Source: Trinickia terrae
GTDB taxonomy: Bacteria; Pseudomonadota; Gammaproteobacteria; Burkholderiales; Burkholderiaceae
NCBI RefSeq assembly: GCF_005144415.1
Contig: NZ_SWJE01000009.1
Location: 62,001-126,000 of the forward strand
DNA length: 64,000 nucleotides
Direction: 5' to 3'
The stretch's first letter is position 1, and the number at the start of each line of letters is the position of its first letter. Under the pieces are notes generated by a model. It worked only from the letters and a program-made list of their open reading frames with translations. It did no database searches and had not been told where the DNA came from. Of this stretch, positions 1 through 8,725 are shown piece by piece. A program made the position numbers and the translations under genes.

Positions 1-748
1 CTACGTCACGCAGAAATTCGGCTTCGACGCCGACAAGACGCCGCCGTACCTGCCCATGGCGCTCGGTGCGGGGCTCGTCACGCCGCTGCAGTCGGCCGGC
101 GCGTATTCGGTGTTCGCGAACGGCGGCTACCGGATCAATCCGTATTTGATCGCCGAAGTCGACGACGCGCGCGGCCAGCCGGTCTCGAAGGCGCAGCCGA
201 TCGTCGCGGGCCAGAACGCGCCGCGCGCGATCAGCCCTCAGAACGCGTACATCATGAACAGCCTGCTGCATTCGGTGGCGACCTCTGGCACGGGCGCGGG
301 CACCAACGTGCTGAAGCGTTCGGACCTCTCGGGCAAGACGGGGACGACCAACGATGCGAAGGACGGCTGGTTCGCCGGCTATCAGCCGTCGCTCGTGGCG
401 GTCGCTTGGATGGGCTACGACCAGCCGAAGAGCCTCGGCAGCCGCGAATTCGGCGCGCAGCTCGCGCTGCCGATCTGGGTCGAGTACATGGGACGCGCGC
501 TGCGCGGCATCCCGCAGCAGCAAATGGCGATGCCCGATGGCGTGACGACCGTCGACGGCGAGCTCTACTACGCGGACATGGTGCCGGGCAACGGCTTCGT
601 CGCGAGCATTGGGCTGGATTCCGGCAATGCGCTGGCTGCGGCGAGCGATGCGGTGGGCACCATCGGGCCGGCGGGGCTGCAGACGCCGTCTGTCTCGCAA
701 GGCGAAAAGCAGCAGATCATGGATATGTTCGAGAGCAACAAGCCTTGA
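1..748 (+). CDS. mrcA: Penicillin-binding protein 1A, C-terminal part (5' truncated by window edge)
   Basis: Reading frame is open from base 2, so the gene begins before the window; about 248 residues are visible. Class A PBPs are inner-membrane enzymes that polymerise glycan strands and cross-link peptidoglycan. The visible part is the end of the transpeptidase domain: the KTG box of the serine acyltransferase fold is present (GKTGTTND, Lys codon at 335-337), followed by the DGWFAGYQPSLVAVAW strand typical of PBP1A. The last 70 residues form the usual variable tail. The active-site SxxK and the glycosyltransferase domain lie outside. A strong intrinsic terminator follows within 40 bp. The assignment to PBP1A rather than PBP1B rests on the GTTND variant and tail, and is fairly secure. 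Confidence 0.88.
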   Translation, partial: YVTQKFGFDADKTPPYLPMALGAGLVTPLQSAGAYSVFANGGYRINPYLIAEVDDARGQPVSKAQPIVAGQNAPRAISPQNAYIMNSLLHSVATSGTGAGTNVLKRSDLSGKTGTTNDAKDGWFAGYQPSLVAVAWMGYDQPKSLGSREFGAQLALPIWVEYMGRALRGIPQQQMAMPDGVTTVDGELYYADMVPGNGFVASIGLDSGNALAAASDAVGTIGPAGLQTPSVSQGEKQQIMDMFESNKP

Positions 749-784
749 TCCGAGTGCATGCATCGTTTGGCGATGCATGGAACA

Positions 785-825
785 AGCCCGCGGAACGCGC
801 GATCGAGCGCACCGCGGGCTTTTTT
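785..825 (+). terminator. Intrinsic terminator after PBP1A
   Basis: Nine-base arms AGCCCGCGG (785-793) and CCGCGGGCT (812-820) are followed by a run of six T. It lies 36 bp after the stop codon. Confidence 0.85.
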
Positions 826-901
826 CATGTCCTTTATGTTCTTTGTTTGTCAGCGGATAAATTCGTTGTGCGCTCAACCACTTACGAAGTTCACTCAGAG
901 C

Positions 902-936
902 TTATCAACAAGCCTGTCAACAAAATCTGTGGATAA
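902..936 (+). repeat. DnaA-box-like 35-bp repeat, copy 1
   Basis: TTATCAACA at 902-910, a second TCAACA at 917-922, and TGTGGATAA at 928-936. The last is the exact complement of the consensus DnaA box TTATCCACA. The outer 9-mers form an imperfect inverted pair. Confidence 0.7.
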
Positions 937-1033
937 GAAGAGGGGCTTCGAGCGTTCTCATCGAGGCTGCCGCGCTCTGCACCGCATGCAACAAACGCAA
1001 GCCGTTCAATGACTTGACGACCCTTTCCAGCGC

Positions 1034-1068
1034 TTATCAACAGCCCTTTCAACAAAAGATGGGGATAA
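1034..1068 (+). repeat. DnaA-box-like 35-bp repeat, copy 2
   Basis: TTATCAACA at 1034-1042, an internal TCAACA, and TGGGGATAA at 1060-1068. Same length and layout as copy 1, starting 132 bp after it. The right-hand 9-mer differs from the consensus DnaA box complement at one base. Confidence 0.7.
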
Positions 1069-1178
1069 CCGTGGAGCGAAGGTGCGGTCTTGACGCGTAG
1101 AAAAGCGCGCAAAGATGCATTTGGCGTCGCGGGACAAAAACCGAATCGCGTCAACGCTCTGGCGCAGTTGTCAGAGAC

Positions 1179-1213
1179 TTTTCAACAGCCTCTTCAACAC
1201 AATCTGGGGATAA
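1179..1213 (+). repeat. DnaA-box-like 35-bp repeat, copy 3
   Basis: TTTTCAACA at 1179-1187, an internal TTCAACA, and TGGGGATAA at 1205-1213. Same 35-bp architecture, starting 145 bp after copy 2. It is the most degenerate of the three at its left end. Confidence 0.65.
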
Positions 1214-1238
1214 CGCAGCGTAGCGGCGTCAGGGGGCG

Positions 1239-2252
1239 TCAGGGCTTTGCGCCTTCGATCTGCGAGGCGAAAGTCGCGGGGTCCGTATTGGTCCCGCACA
1301 ACAGCACGCCGACTCGTTTGCCCTGCAGTGCCTCGCGCAACGGCCCGAGCAGCGCCGCCGTGGCTGCCGCGCACGCGGGCTCGACCGCGAGCTTGAGGTT
1401 CGCGAAGAGCTTGAGCATGGCCGAGCGCAGCTCGTCGTCCGACACCGTCACGAGGCGATCGATATGCCGCCGGCACAGCTCGTAGCTGTACTGCTCGGTG
1501 TAGGGCGCCATCAGCGAATCGGCGATCGTGTGCATCGGTCCCATCTTGACCGTGTGATTGGCGGCGAAGCTCTTGCCCATCGCGTCGGAGCCTTCCGGCT
1601 CGACACCATAGACGTGCACGCGCGGATTCGCGAGGCGCAGCGCCGTCGATACGCCGGCCGCGAGCCCGCCGCCGCCGATCGGCAGAATCACCGCGTCGAG
1701 ATCGGGTGTTTGCGTGGCCCACTCGTAGCCGAGCGTCGCGGTGCCGAGCACGGTGCGATAGCCGTTGAACGGATGCACGTAGTAGCGGCCTTCCTCGGCT
1801 TCGATGCGGCGCACCAGCTCGAAGGCCTCGGCGGGAGAGTCGGCTGTCACGACTTCGGCGCCGTACTGCCGGCATAGCGCGATGCGCGCGGGGCTGGCGG
1901 TACGGAAGGTCACCACTTTCGCGCCGATGCCAAGACGCATGGCCGCATAGGCCACCGCCGCCGCATGATTGCCGCCCGACACGCAGGTCACGCCCGCGCT
2001 GCGTTGCGCGGCATCGAGCCCGAGCAGGTTCGTGAACGCGCCGCGCGCCTTGAAGCTGCCGCTCGCCTGCAGCAGCTCGAACTTGAAGTTGACGTGGGTC
2101 CCCTCGAGCGACGGAAAGTCCTGCCGCTCGAACACCGGTGTGCGCAAGACCCACGGCGTGAGCGCGAAGTGCTGCGTGGCGATCGCATCCAGCGTGGGGA
2201 TCGGTTCGCCGTCAATCGTGTGATTGGTGTGCTGCGGCGTGGCGGTGGACAT
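1239..2252 (-). CDS. Threonine/serine dehydratase-type PLP enzyme
   Basis: A 337-residue fold-type II PLP enzyme. The Schiff-base lysine lies in the SGSFKARGA motif (Lys68). The substrate/carboxylate loop SGGNHAAAV and the glycine-rich phosphate-binding loop GGGGLAAG are both present. This fits a catabolic threonine ammonia-lyase or serine racemase/dehydratase that converts Thr or Ser to the 2-oxo acid plus ammonia. There is no C-terminal ACT domain, so it is the short, non-allosteric form and not biosynthetic IlvA (about 500 residues). The ATG at 2252 is the natural start. It is transcribed toward the repeat-bearing interval and follows argE on the same strand after 64 bp. Exact substrate cannot be read from sequence. 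Confidence 0.85.
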   Translation of the reverse strand: MSTATPQHTNHTIDGEPIPTLDAIATQHFALTPWVLRTPVFERQDFPSLEGTHVNFKFELLQASGSFKARGAFTNLLGLDAAQRSAGVTCVSGGNHAAAVAYAAMRLGIGAKVVTFRTASPARIALCRQYGAEVVTADSPAEAFELVRRIEAEEGRYYVHPFNGYRTVLGTATLGYEWATQTPDLDAVILPIGGGGLAAGVSTALRLANPRVHVYGVEPEGSDAMGKSFAANHTVKMGPMHTIADSLMAPYTEQYSYELCRRHIDRLVTVSDDELRSAMLKLFANLKLAVEPACAAATAALLGPLREALQGKRVGVLLCGTNTDPATFASQIEGAKP

Positions 2253-2316
2253 GGGCGTGTGGGTGTCGTTGTGATGTGGAGTTGCTGTGCGCTCGGCCGG
2301 GGAACCGCCGCACGCG

Positions 2317-3576
2317 TTACGTGTGCGCTTCCACCGACATGCTGTGGATGAACTTGCGCAAGAATCTTTCGCAGGCGATCAGCTGATCGAGCTCGACATA
2401 CTCGTTGGGCTTGTGCGCCTGCTCGATGTTGCCGGGTCCGCAGACGATGCTCGGCACGCCGGCGAGCGCGAAGAGGCCCGCCTCGGTGCCATAGGCGACC
2501 TTGCGCTTGGCCTGGTCCGCGGTGAGCGCGCGCACGAGCTGCGTGATGGCGGCCTGTTCCGAAGCATCGAGTCCAGGCGCCGCGGCGATCTTCGAGAACT
2601 CGATCGCGGCATTCGGATGCTCGCGCCGCATCTGCGGCAAGAGCGTGCTCGTCGCGTAATTCTCGATGCGCTTGAAGATCGGCTCGGGATCGAGCGTCGG
2701 CAGGTTACGGAATTCGAAGGCGAAGCGGCACTCGGCAGGTACGGTGTTGATCGCGTTGCCGCCTTCGATCGTGCTCGTCTGCGCAGTCGTGAACGGCACG
2801 TCGTAGAGCTCGTCGAACGGGCCTTCCGCGCGATAGCGGTCGGCCATGTCGCGGATGTAGCAGATGAGGCGTGCGGCGTATTCGATCGCGTTCAGGCCCT
2901 TCGGCGTCAGCGACGAATGCGCCGCGTGGCCGCGCACGCAGCACTGGTAGGCGTTGATGCCCTTGTGCGCGATGATCGGGCGCATGCTCGTGGGCTCGCC
3001 GACGATACAGCCATCCGGCTTCACGCCGCGCTTTTGCAGGTCGGCGATCATGAGCGGCGCGCCGGCGCAGCCGATCTCCTCGTCGAACGACAGCGCGAAG
3101 TGAATCGGCTTCGCGAGCTTCGCAGCCTGCATCTCGGGCAGGAGCGCGAGCGCCGCGCCGATGAAGCCCTTCATGTCGCAGGTGCCGCGCCCGAACAGCT
3201 TGCCGTCGCGCGCTTCGGGCTTGAATGGATCGCTGTCCCATTGCTGGCCGTCGACAGGCACGACATCGGTATGCCCCGACAGCACGATCCCGCCGTTCGT
3301 TTCGCCGTCGTGCGCGGGCACGGTCGCGAACAGGTTGGCCCATTGGCCGCGCGCGTCGTGCGTCAGCGTCGCTTCGACGCCGCGCTGGCGCAAGGCGTCG
3401 CGCACCGTTTCGATGAGGCCGAGGTTCGGCAGGCGGCTCGTTGTATTCATCGATACGAGACGCTCGACCCAAGGCAGGCTGACGGGCGAGGACTGGGAGG
3501 AAGCGGAGGAGGGCGCTGCGGGGGACTGAGAGGCGGCGTGGGGAGCACGATGCGCCTGATCAGCGATCTGTGACAT
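2317..3576 (-). CDS. argE: Acetylornithine deacetylase (M20 metallopeptidase family)
   Basis: Hydrolyses N-acetylornithine to ornithine in arginine biosynthesis. The protein has 419 residues. M20 zinc-site motifs are visible: SGHTDVVP (His102, Asp104), GTCDMKGF (Asp134), DEEIG (Glu166/Glu167) and GEPTSM. The start at 3576 is chosen because GGAG lies 7 bp upstream. An ATG 33 bp further upstream lacks such a site. The first ~32 residues are an Ala/Ser/Pro-rich low-complexity extension before the usual family beginning (LPWVERLVSMNTTSR). A related M20 deacylase cannot be excluded, but the motif set and length fit ArgE well. Confidence 0.9.
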   Translation of the reverse strand: MSQIADQAHRAPHAASQSPAAPSSASSQSSPVSLPWVERLVSMNTTSRLPNLGLIETVRDALRQRGVEATLTHDARGQWANLFATVPAHDGETNGGIVLSGHTDVVPVDGQQWDSDPFKPEARDGKLFGRGTCDMKGFIGAALALLPEMQAAKLAKPIHFALSFDEEIGCAGAPLMIADLQKRGVKPDGCIVGEPTSMRPIIAHKGINAYQCCVRGHAAHSSLTPKGLNAIEYAARLICYIRDMADRYRAEGPFDELYDVPFTTAQTSTIEGGNAINTVPAECRFAFEFRNLPTLDPEPIFKRIENYATSTLLPQMRREHPNAAIEFSKIAAAPGLDASEQAAITQLVRALTADQAKRKVAYGTEAGLFALAGVPSIVCGPGNIEQAHKPNEYVELDQLIACERFLRKFIHSMSVEAHT

Positions 3577-3734
3577 GAGAAAACTCCGGCTCGTGAATCT
3601 TTCGATCATACCGAAAAATCAGTGTGCGCCAAAGCGGTCGCCGTGCGCTTGCGGGCGGCGCCGAACGATCGGGCATGGGCATTTTCAGGCGATCGGGGAG
3701 CGTGATCGAGCGAGGAGTTTTTGCGGCAGTGCGC

Positions 3735-3769
3735 AAAAAACGCCCCTTCCGCGAACCGCGCGGAAGGGG
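3735..3769 (-). terminator. Intrinsic terminator of mfd
   Basis: CCCCTTCCGCG (3743-3753) and CGCGGAAGGGG (3759-3769) form an 11-bp stem. The six A at 3735-3740 read as a T run on the minus strand. It lies just past the mfd stop. Confidence 0.85.
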
Positions 3770-3785
3770 TGTCGTGCTGCACGAA

Positions 3786-6700
3786 TCAGCGTGCCGTGGC
3801 CGCCTGCGCGCCCTGTTTCGACGGTGCGCCGAGCGCGCGCAACGTTTCCTTGACCGTCGCGACGCGCACCGCCAGATCGGGGCTGCGCGTCTCGATGCGC
3901 AGCTTGTCCTGGCCCGCGAGCTTGATGTGCTTGTGCTTCTGCACCATCTCGATGATCCGCATCGCGTCGATCGGCGGATTCGGGATGAACTGCAGGCCGA
4001 TCACGCTTTCGCCCGCGTCGATCTTCGAAATGCCGAGCGGCTTCGCGGCGAGCCGCAGCCGGTGGGTTTCGATCAGCGCGTGCGCCTGCTGCGGCATCTT
4101 GCCGAAGCGGTCGATCAGCTCCTCCTGGATGTTGTCGATCGCGTCGTTGTGCTCGCAGTTCGCGAGCCGCTTGTAGAGCGACAGGCGCTCCTGCACGTCG
4201 CCGCAATAGTCGGCGGGCAGGATCGCGGGCGCGTGCAGGTTGATCTCGGTGGTGGCGGCGAGCGGCGCGGTCAGGTCCGGCTCGCGGCCGTCCTTGAGCG
4301 CCTTCACCGCGTCGTTGAGCATGTCGGTGTAGAGCTGGAAGCCGATCTCCTGGATCTCGCCCGATTGCTTGTCGCCGAGCACTTCGCCGGTGCCGCGGAT
4401 CTCGAGGTCGTGCATCGCCAGATAGAAGCCCGAGCCGAGCTCTTCCATCTGCTGAATCGCCTCCAGCCGGCGCTGCGCCTGCTTGGTGAGCGCCTGCGGA
4501 TCGTGCACGAGCAGGTACGCATACGCCTGGTGGTGCGAGCGGCCGACACGCCCGCGCAGCTGGTGCAATTGCGCGAGGCCGAACTTGTCGGCGCGATGGA
4601 TGAGGATCGTGTTCGAGCTCGGCACGTCGATGCCGGTCTCGATGATGGTCGTGCAGAGCAGCACGTTCGCGCGCTGCGCCACGAAATCGCGCATCACGCG
4701 CTCGAGCTCGCGTTCGTGCATCTGCCCGTGCGCGACCGCGATGCGCGCCTCGGGCACGAGCGCTTCGAGCATCGCGCGGCGGTTCTCGATCGTCTCGACT
4801 TCGTTGTGCAGGAAGTAGACCTGGCCGCCGCGCTTCAATTCGCGCAGCATCGCCTCGCGGATCACGCTCTCTTCCTCGCGCCGCACGAAGGTCTTGATCG
4901 CGAGGCGCTTCTGCGGCGCGGTCGCGATCACCGAGAAGTCGCGCAGGCCTTCGAGCGCCATGCCGAGCGTGCGCGGGATCGGTGTCGCGGTGAGCGTGAG
5001 CACGTCGACTTCGGCGCGCAGCGCTTTGAGCGCCTCCTTCTGGCGCACGCCGAAGCGGTGTTCTTCGTCGATGATGACGAGGCCGAGCCGCTTGAACTGC
5101 ACTTCCGACGACAGCAGCTTGTGCGTGCCGATGACAATATCGACGCTGCCTTCGTTGATCTGCGAGATCGCCGTGTTCACTTCCTTGCCCGACTTGAAGC
5201 GCGAGAGCTCGGCGACGCGCACGGGCCAGTCGGCGAAGCGGTCGGTGAAGGTCTGTGTGTGCTGCTCAGCGAGCAGCGTGGTCGGCGAGAGCAGCGCCAC
5301 CTGCTTGCCGCCCATCATCGCGATGAAGGCCGCGCGCAGCGCGACCTCGGTCTTGCCGAAGCCGACGTCGCCGCACACGAGGCGGTCCATCGGCTTGCCG
5401 CTCGTCATGTCGCCGATCACGGCGGCAATGGCCGCGGCCTGGTCGGGCGTTTCCTCGAAGCCGAAGCTCTCGGCGAACTTCACGTAGTCGCGCGGATCGA
5501 GCTTGAACGCGTGGCCTTCGCGGGCCGCGCGCCGCGCGTACAGGTTCAAGAGCTCGGCCGCGGTGTCGCGGATCTGCTGCGCGGCACGGCGCTTGGCTTT
5601 TTCCCATTGACCGGAGCCGAGCGAGTGCAGCGGCGCGCTTTCCGGATCGGCGCCGCTGTAGCGCGAGATCACGTGCAATTGAGCGACGGGCACGTAGAGC
5701 TTGCTGTCGCCCGCGTATTCGAGGTGCAGGAACTCCGTCTCGCCTTCGCCGAGGTCCATCGTCACGAGACCCATGTAGCGGCCGATCCCATGCTGCGAAT
5801 GCACGACCGGGTCGCCGACCTTCAGCTCGGAGAGGTCGCGCACCATCGAGTCGACGTTGCTCGCCTGCTCCTGGCGGCGGCGTCCGGCGCGGCGCGCGAG
5901 CGGGCCGTAAAGCTCGGTCTCGGTGACGATCGCGAGGCCTTCGCCCGGCAGCGTGAAGCCGTTCGCGAGCGGGGCGACGCCGAGCGAGAAGCGCTCGCCG
6001 CTCGTCAGCCAGTCTTCGAAGCTGTCGCTCGAAGTGGGGCGCAGGTGGTTTTCCGCGAGCAGCTGGGCGATGGTTTCGCGGCGGCCCGCCGATTCGGCCG
6101 CGAACAGCACGCGGTTGGGCGTGGCGTCGAGGTAGGCGCGCAGCGCGAGCACGGGTTCGTCCGCGTGGCGGTCGATCGCGAGGTTCGGCAGCGGCACGGC
6201 CCACGCGCCGCCGCCGCTCGCCGGCAGGACGAGGCGAGCGAACGGCTTCGCGAGCGCGTAGAAATCCTCGTCTGAGAGGAACAGGCGCTGCGGCTCGAGA
6301 ATCGGCCGCTCGCGGTCGTGCGACAGGAAGTTGAAGCGCTGCTTCGTGTCGGCCGTGAAGCGCCGGATCGAGCTGTCCAGATCGCCGACGAACGCCAGTT
6401 GCGCGTTCTCCGGCAGATAGTGGAAAAGCGTGGCCGTTTCGTCGAAGAAAAGCGGCAGATAGTACTCGATGCCGGCTGCCGGCACGCCGTTGCCGATGTC
6501 CTTGTAGATCGACGAGCGGCTCGGGTCGCCTTCGAACTCCTCGCGCCAGCGGCTGCGGAATGCCGTGCGCGCCGCTTCGTCGAACGGGAACTCGCGGCCC
6601 GGCAGCAGGCGCACCTCGCCGACCGGATAGAGGCTGCGCTGCGTGTCGGGATCGAAAGCGCGGATCGAGTCGACCTGGTCATCGAACAGGTCGATCCGGT

Positions 6701-7271
6701 AAGGCAGCGGCGAGCCCATCGGATAGAGGTCGATCAGCGAGCCGCGCACGCAGTATTCGCCGGGGCGCACGACCTGGCTCACGTGCTCGTAGCCCGCAAG
6801 CGTCAGCTGCGCCTTGAGCTTCGCCTCGTCGAGCCGCTCGCCCTGCTTGAACGAGAACGTATAGGCCGCAAGGAACGCCGCGGGCGGCATCCGGTAGAGC
6901 GCCGTCGTGGCCGGCACGAGCAGGATGTCGCAGCGGCCCTCGCCGAGATCGTGCAGCGTCGCGAGCCGTTCGGAAACGAGGTCCTGGTGCGGCGAGAAGG
7001 TGTCGTAGGGCAGCGTCTCCCAGTCCGGCAGCACGCGGATGCGCGCGTTCGGCGCGAAGTAGGCGAGCTCCTGCGCGAGCCGCTGGGCGTCGACGGCGCT
7101 CGCGCAAACCACCGCGATAAGCGGCGCCTGCTCGCGCCACGCGAGGTGATAGCGGGCGATCAGGAGGGCGTCGGAGGAGCCATGCACGCCGTCGAAGACG
7201 AAGCGCTGGCCAGCCTTGACGAGCGCGACTGGCGATGAAAACGGCGAAGACGGTGCGGCGTTCGAGGACAT
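3786..7271 (-). CDS. mfd: Transcription-repair coupling factor
   Basis: A full-length Mfd of 1161 residues, an ATP-driven translocase that removes RNA polymerase stalled at DNA lesions and recruits UvrA. In order: a UvrB-like N-terminal module; the RNA-polymerase-interacting CarD-like domain starting near LKVGDPVVHSQHGIGRY; the RecG-like motor with Walker A (GDVGFGKTE) and DEEH box (IIDEEHRFGV); helicase motifs LTATPIPRTL and GRVGRS; and the TRCF C-terminal domain. The gene is divergent from ispD, with about 190 bp between the starts. A very long opposite-strand open frame covers much of the gene but shows no protein family features. Confidence 0.97.
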   Translation of the reverse strand: MSSNAAPSSPFSSPVALVKAGQRFVFDGVHGSSDALLIARYHLAWREQAPLIAVVCASAVDAQRLAQELAYFAPNARIRVLPDWETLPYDTFSPHQDLVSERLATLHDLGEGRCDILLVPATTALYRMPPAAFLAAYTFSFKQGERLDEAKLKAQLTLAGYEHVSQVVRPGEYCVRGSLIDLYPMGSPLPYRIDLFDDQVDSIRAFDPDTQRSLYPVGEVRLLPGREFPFDEAARTAFRSRWREEFEGDPSRSSIYKDIGNGVPAAGIEYYLPLFFDETATLFHYLPENAQLAFVGDLDSSIRRFTADTKQRFNFLSHDRERPILEPQRLFLSDEDFYALAKPFARLVLPASGGGAWAVPLPNLAIDRHADEPVLALRAYLDATPNRVLFAAESAGRRETIAQLLAENHLRPTSSDSFEDWLTSGERFSLGVAPLANGFTLPGEGLAIVTETELYGPLARRAGRRRQEQASNVDSMVRDLSELKVGDPVVHSQHGIGRYMGLVTMDLGEGETEFLHLEYAGDSKLYVPVAQLHVISRYSGADPESAPLHSLGSGQWEKAKRRAAQQIRDTAAELLNLYARRAAREGHAFKLDPRDYVKFAESFGFEETPDQAAAIAAVIGDMTSGKPMDRLVCGDVGFGKTEVALRAAFIAMMGGKQVALLSPTTLLAEQHTQTFTDRFADWPVRVAELSRFKSGKEVNTAISQINEGSVDIVIGTHKLLSSEVQFKRLGLVIIDEEHRFGVRQKEALKALRAEVDVLTLTATPIPRTLGMALEGLRDFSVIATAPQKRLAIKTFVRREEESVIREAMLRELKRGGQVYFLHNEVETIENRRAMLEALVPEARIAVAHGQMHERELERVMRDFVAQRANVLLCTTIIETGIDVPSSNTILIHRADKFGLAQLHQLRGRVGRSHHQAYAYLLVHDPQALTKQAQRRLEAIQQMEELGSGFYLAMHDLEIRGTGEVLGDKQSGEIQEIGFQLYTDMLNDAVKALKDGREPDLTAPLAATTEINLHAPAILPADYCGDVQERLSLYKRLANCEHNDAIDNIQEELIDRFGKMPQQAHALIETHRLRLAAKPLGISKIDAGESVIGLQFIPNPPIDAMRIIEMVQKHKHIKLAGQDKLRIETRSPDLAVRVATVKETLRALGAPSKQGAQAATAR

Positions 7272-7381
7272 AGAAGAAGAGGGTGCGGCCGTTGATACGA
7301 GCGATGCCCGCGCGGGCGATCCGGGCGCGGCGACTCAGGCGCCGCCAAGCCCCGCGCGCAATCCGCAAGTCTACGCGGGTC

Positions 7382-7411
7382 TTGGTATGGAAGCGAAGGA
7401 CCTATTATAAA
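7382..7411 (+). promoter_or_regulatory. Candidate sigma-70 promoter for ispD-ispF
   Basis: TTGGTA at 7382-7387 and TATAAA at 7406-7411 are separated by 18 bp. An overlapping TATTAT lies at 7403-7408. This AT-rich island is unusual for the neighbourhood and lies about 50 bp before the ispD start. It is inferred from sequence only. Confidence 0.4.
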
Positions 7412-7459
7412 ATCCGTCCTTTATTTTTGACTTCGCGGCGCCGCTTCCGCGTGACTTCA

Positions 7460-8179
7460 GTGACTTCCCAGACCCCGCGCCTTTTCGCCCTGATTCCCTG
7501 CGCGGGCACCGGCAGCCGTTCCGGCGCGCCGATGCCCAAGCAATACCGGACCGTCGCCGGCCGCGACCTGCTGCACTACACGCTCGCGGCGTTCGACGCG
7601 TGCAGCGAGTTCGCGCAGACGCTCGTCGTCATCGCGCCCGACGACCAGCACTTCGACGCCCGCCGCTTCGCCGGCCTGCGCTTTGCGGTGCGCCGCTGCG
7701 GCGGGGCTTCGCGGCAGGCGTCGGTGCTCAACGGGCTCACGGCGCTCACCGACTTCGGCGCGGCCGGCACCGACTGGGTGCTCGTGCACGACGCGGCGCG
7801 CCCCGGCATCACGCCGGCGCTGATCCGCTCGCTGATCGCCGCGCTCAAGGACGATCCCATAGGCGGAATCATGGCGCTGCCGGTCGCCGATACGTTGAAG
7901 CGCGTCGACGCCGGCACGGGCGGGCACATCGCCCGCACGGAGTCGCGCAATGGCCTGTGGCAGGCGCAGACGCCGCAGATGTTCCGCGTCGGCATGCTGC
8001 GCGAGGCGATCCTGCGCGCGCAGCAGGACGGCCACGACCTGACCGACGAAGCGAGCGCGATCGAATGGCTCGGCCATGCGCCGCGTCTCGTGCAGGGGAG
8101 CCTGCGCAACTTCAAGGTCACGTATCCGGAAGACTTCGATCTCGCGGACGCGATTCTCAGCCGGCCTAGCGCGCACTGA
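7460..8179 (+). CDS. ispD: 2-C-methyl-D-erythritol 4-phosphate cytidylyltransferase
   Basis: Catalyses the CTP-dependent third step of the MEP isoprenoid pathway. Nucleotidyltransferase landmarks are present: [13 protein letters not shown] near the N-terminus, [13 protein letters not shown] and [12 protein letters not shown]. The start is set at a GTG (7460) that gives 239 residues, matching the family's roughly 236. An in-frame GTG at 7451 is equally possible, and neither has an obvious Shine-Dalgarno sequence. The open frame extends upstream past 7283, but that part looks like leader DNA. ispF follows after 48 bp, the common ispDF arrangement. Confidence 0.93.
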   Translation: MTSQTPRLFALIPCAGTGSRSGAPMPKQYRTVAGRDLLHYTLAAFDACSEFAQTLVVIAPDDQHFDARRFAGLRFAVRRCGGASRQASVLNGLTALTDFGAAGTDWVLVHDAARPGITPALIRSLIAALKDDPIGGIMALPVADTLKRVDAGTGGHIARTESRNGLWQAQTPQMFRVGMLREAILRAQQDGHDLTDEASAIEWLGHAPRLVQGSLRNFKVTYPEDFDLADAILSRPSAH

Positions 8180-8227
8180 CCCGCTTTCCTGCAACACAAC
8201 CTTCACTCGAACAAATCGGACTTACGG

Positions 8228-8716
8228 ATGGATTTCAGAATCGGACAAGGCTACGACGTGCACGCACTGGTACCGGGGCGCCCGCTCATCATCGGCGGCG
8301 TGACGGTGCCGTACGACCGCGGGCTGCTCGGCCACTCGGACGCGGACGTGCTGCTGCATGCGATCACCGATGCGCTGTTCGGCGCGGCTGCGCTCGGCGA
8401 CATCGGCCGCCACTTTCCCGATACCGATCCGCACTTCGCCGGCGCGAACAGCCGCGTGCTGCTGCGCGAGTGCGCGGCGCGCATCGCCCGCGCGGGCTTT
8501 GCGATCCAGAACGTCGACAGCACCGTGATCGCCCAGGCGCCCAAGCTCGCGCCGCACATCGACGCGATGCGCGCGAACATCGCCGAAGACCTCGGCTTGC
8601 CGCTCGATCGCGTGAACGTGAAGGCGAAGACCAACGAGAAGCTCGGCTACCTCGGGCGAGGCGAGGGGATCGAGGCGCAGGCAGCGGTGCTGCTTGCGCG
8701 CGCCGTGCAAGGCTGA
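8228..8716 (+). CDS. ispF: 2-C-methyl-D-erythritol 2,4-cyclodiphosphate synthase
   Basis: A 162-residue enzyme that cyclises CDP-ME 2-phosphate to MEcPP in the MEP pathway. The family signature is intact: metal ligands in GYDVH (Asp10, His12) and His44 in LLHAITDAL, plus HSDADV, FPDTDP and the C-terminal [15 protein letters not shown]. Length is typical. It forms an operon with ispD upstream. It converges on the peroxiredoxin gene with only 9 bp between stop codons and no terminator of its own. Confidence 0.96.
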   Translation: MDFRIGQGYDVHALVPGRPLIIGGVTVPYDRGLLGHSDADVLLHAITDALFGAAALGDIGRHFPDTDPHFAGANSRVLLRECAARIARAGFAIQNVDSTVIAQAPKLAPHIDAMRANIAEDLGLPLDRVNVKAKTNEKLGYLGRGEGIEAQAAVLLARAVQG

Positions 8717-8725
8717 GCGCCGCGC

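Larger units (their letters stand above)
749..1238. other. Gene-free interval with terminator and repeats
   Basis: A 490-bp interval between the PBP1A stop and the convergent threonine dehydratase-like gene. It holds the terminator at 785-825 and the three 35-bp repeats listed separately. Short open frames here encode a repeated YPxxxLxxLLxS peptide on the minus strand. These are by-products of the repeats and not credible genes. Confidence 0.6.

Noticed and set aside
891-1154. Minus-strand open frame with repeated YPxxLLxGLLIS peptides
   Set aside because: The repeated peptide is simply the translation of the 35-bp DNA repeats; it has no start signals or family features.
3624-6275. An 883-codon plus-strand open frame opposite mfd
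   Set aside because: Same GC-driven shadow effect; no recognisable motifs and mfd is certain on the other strand.
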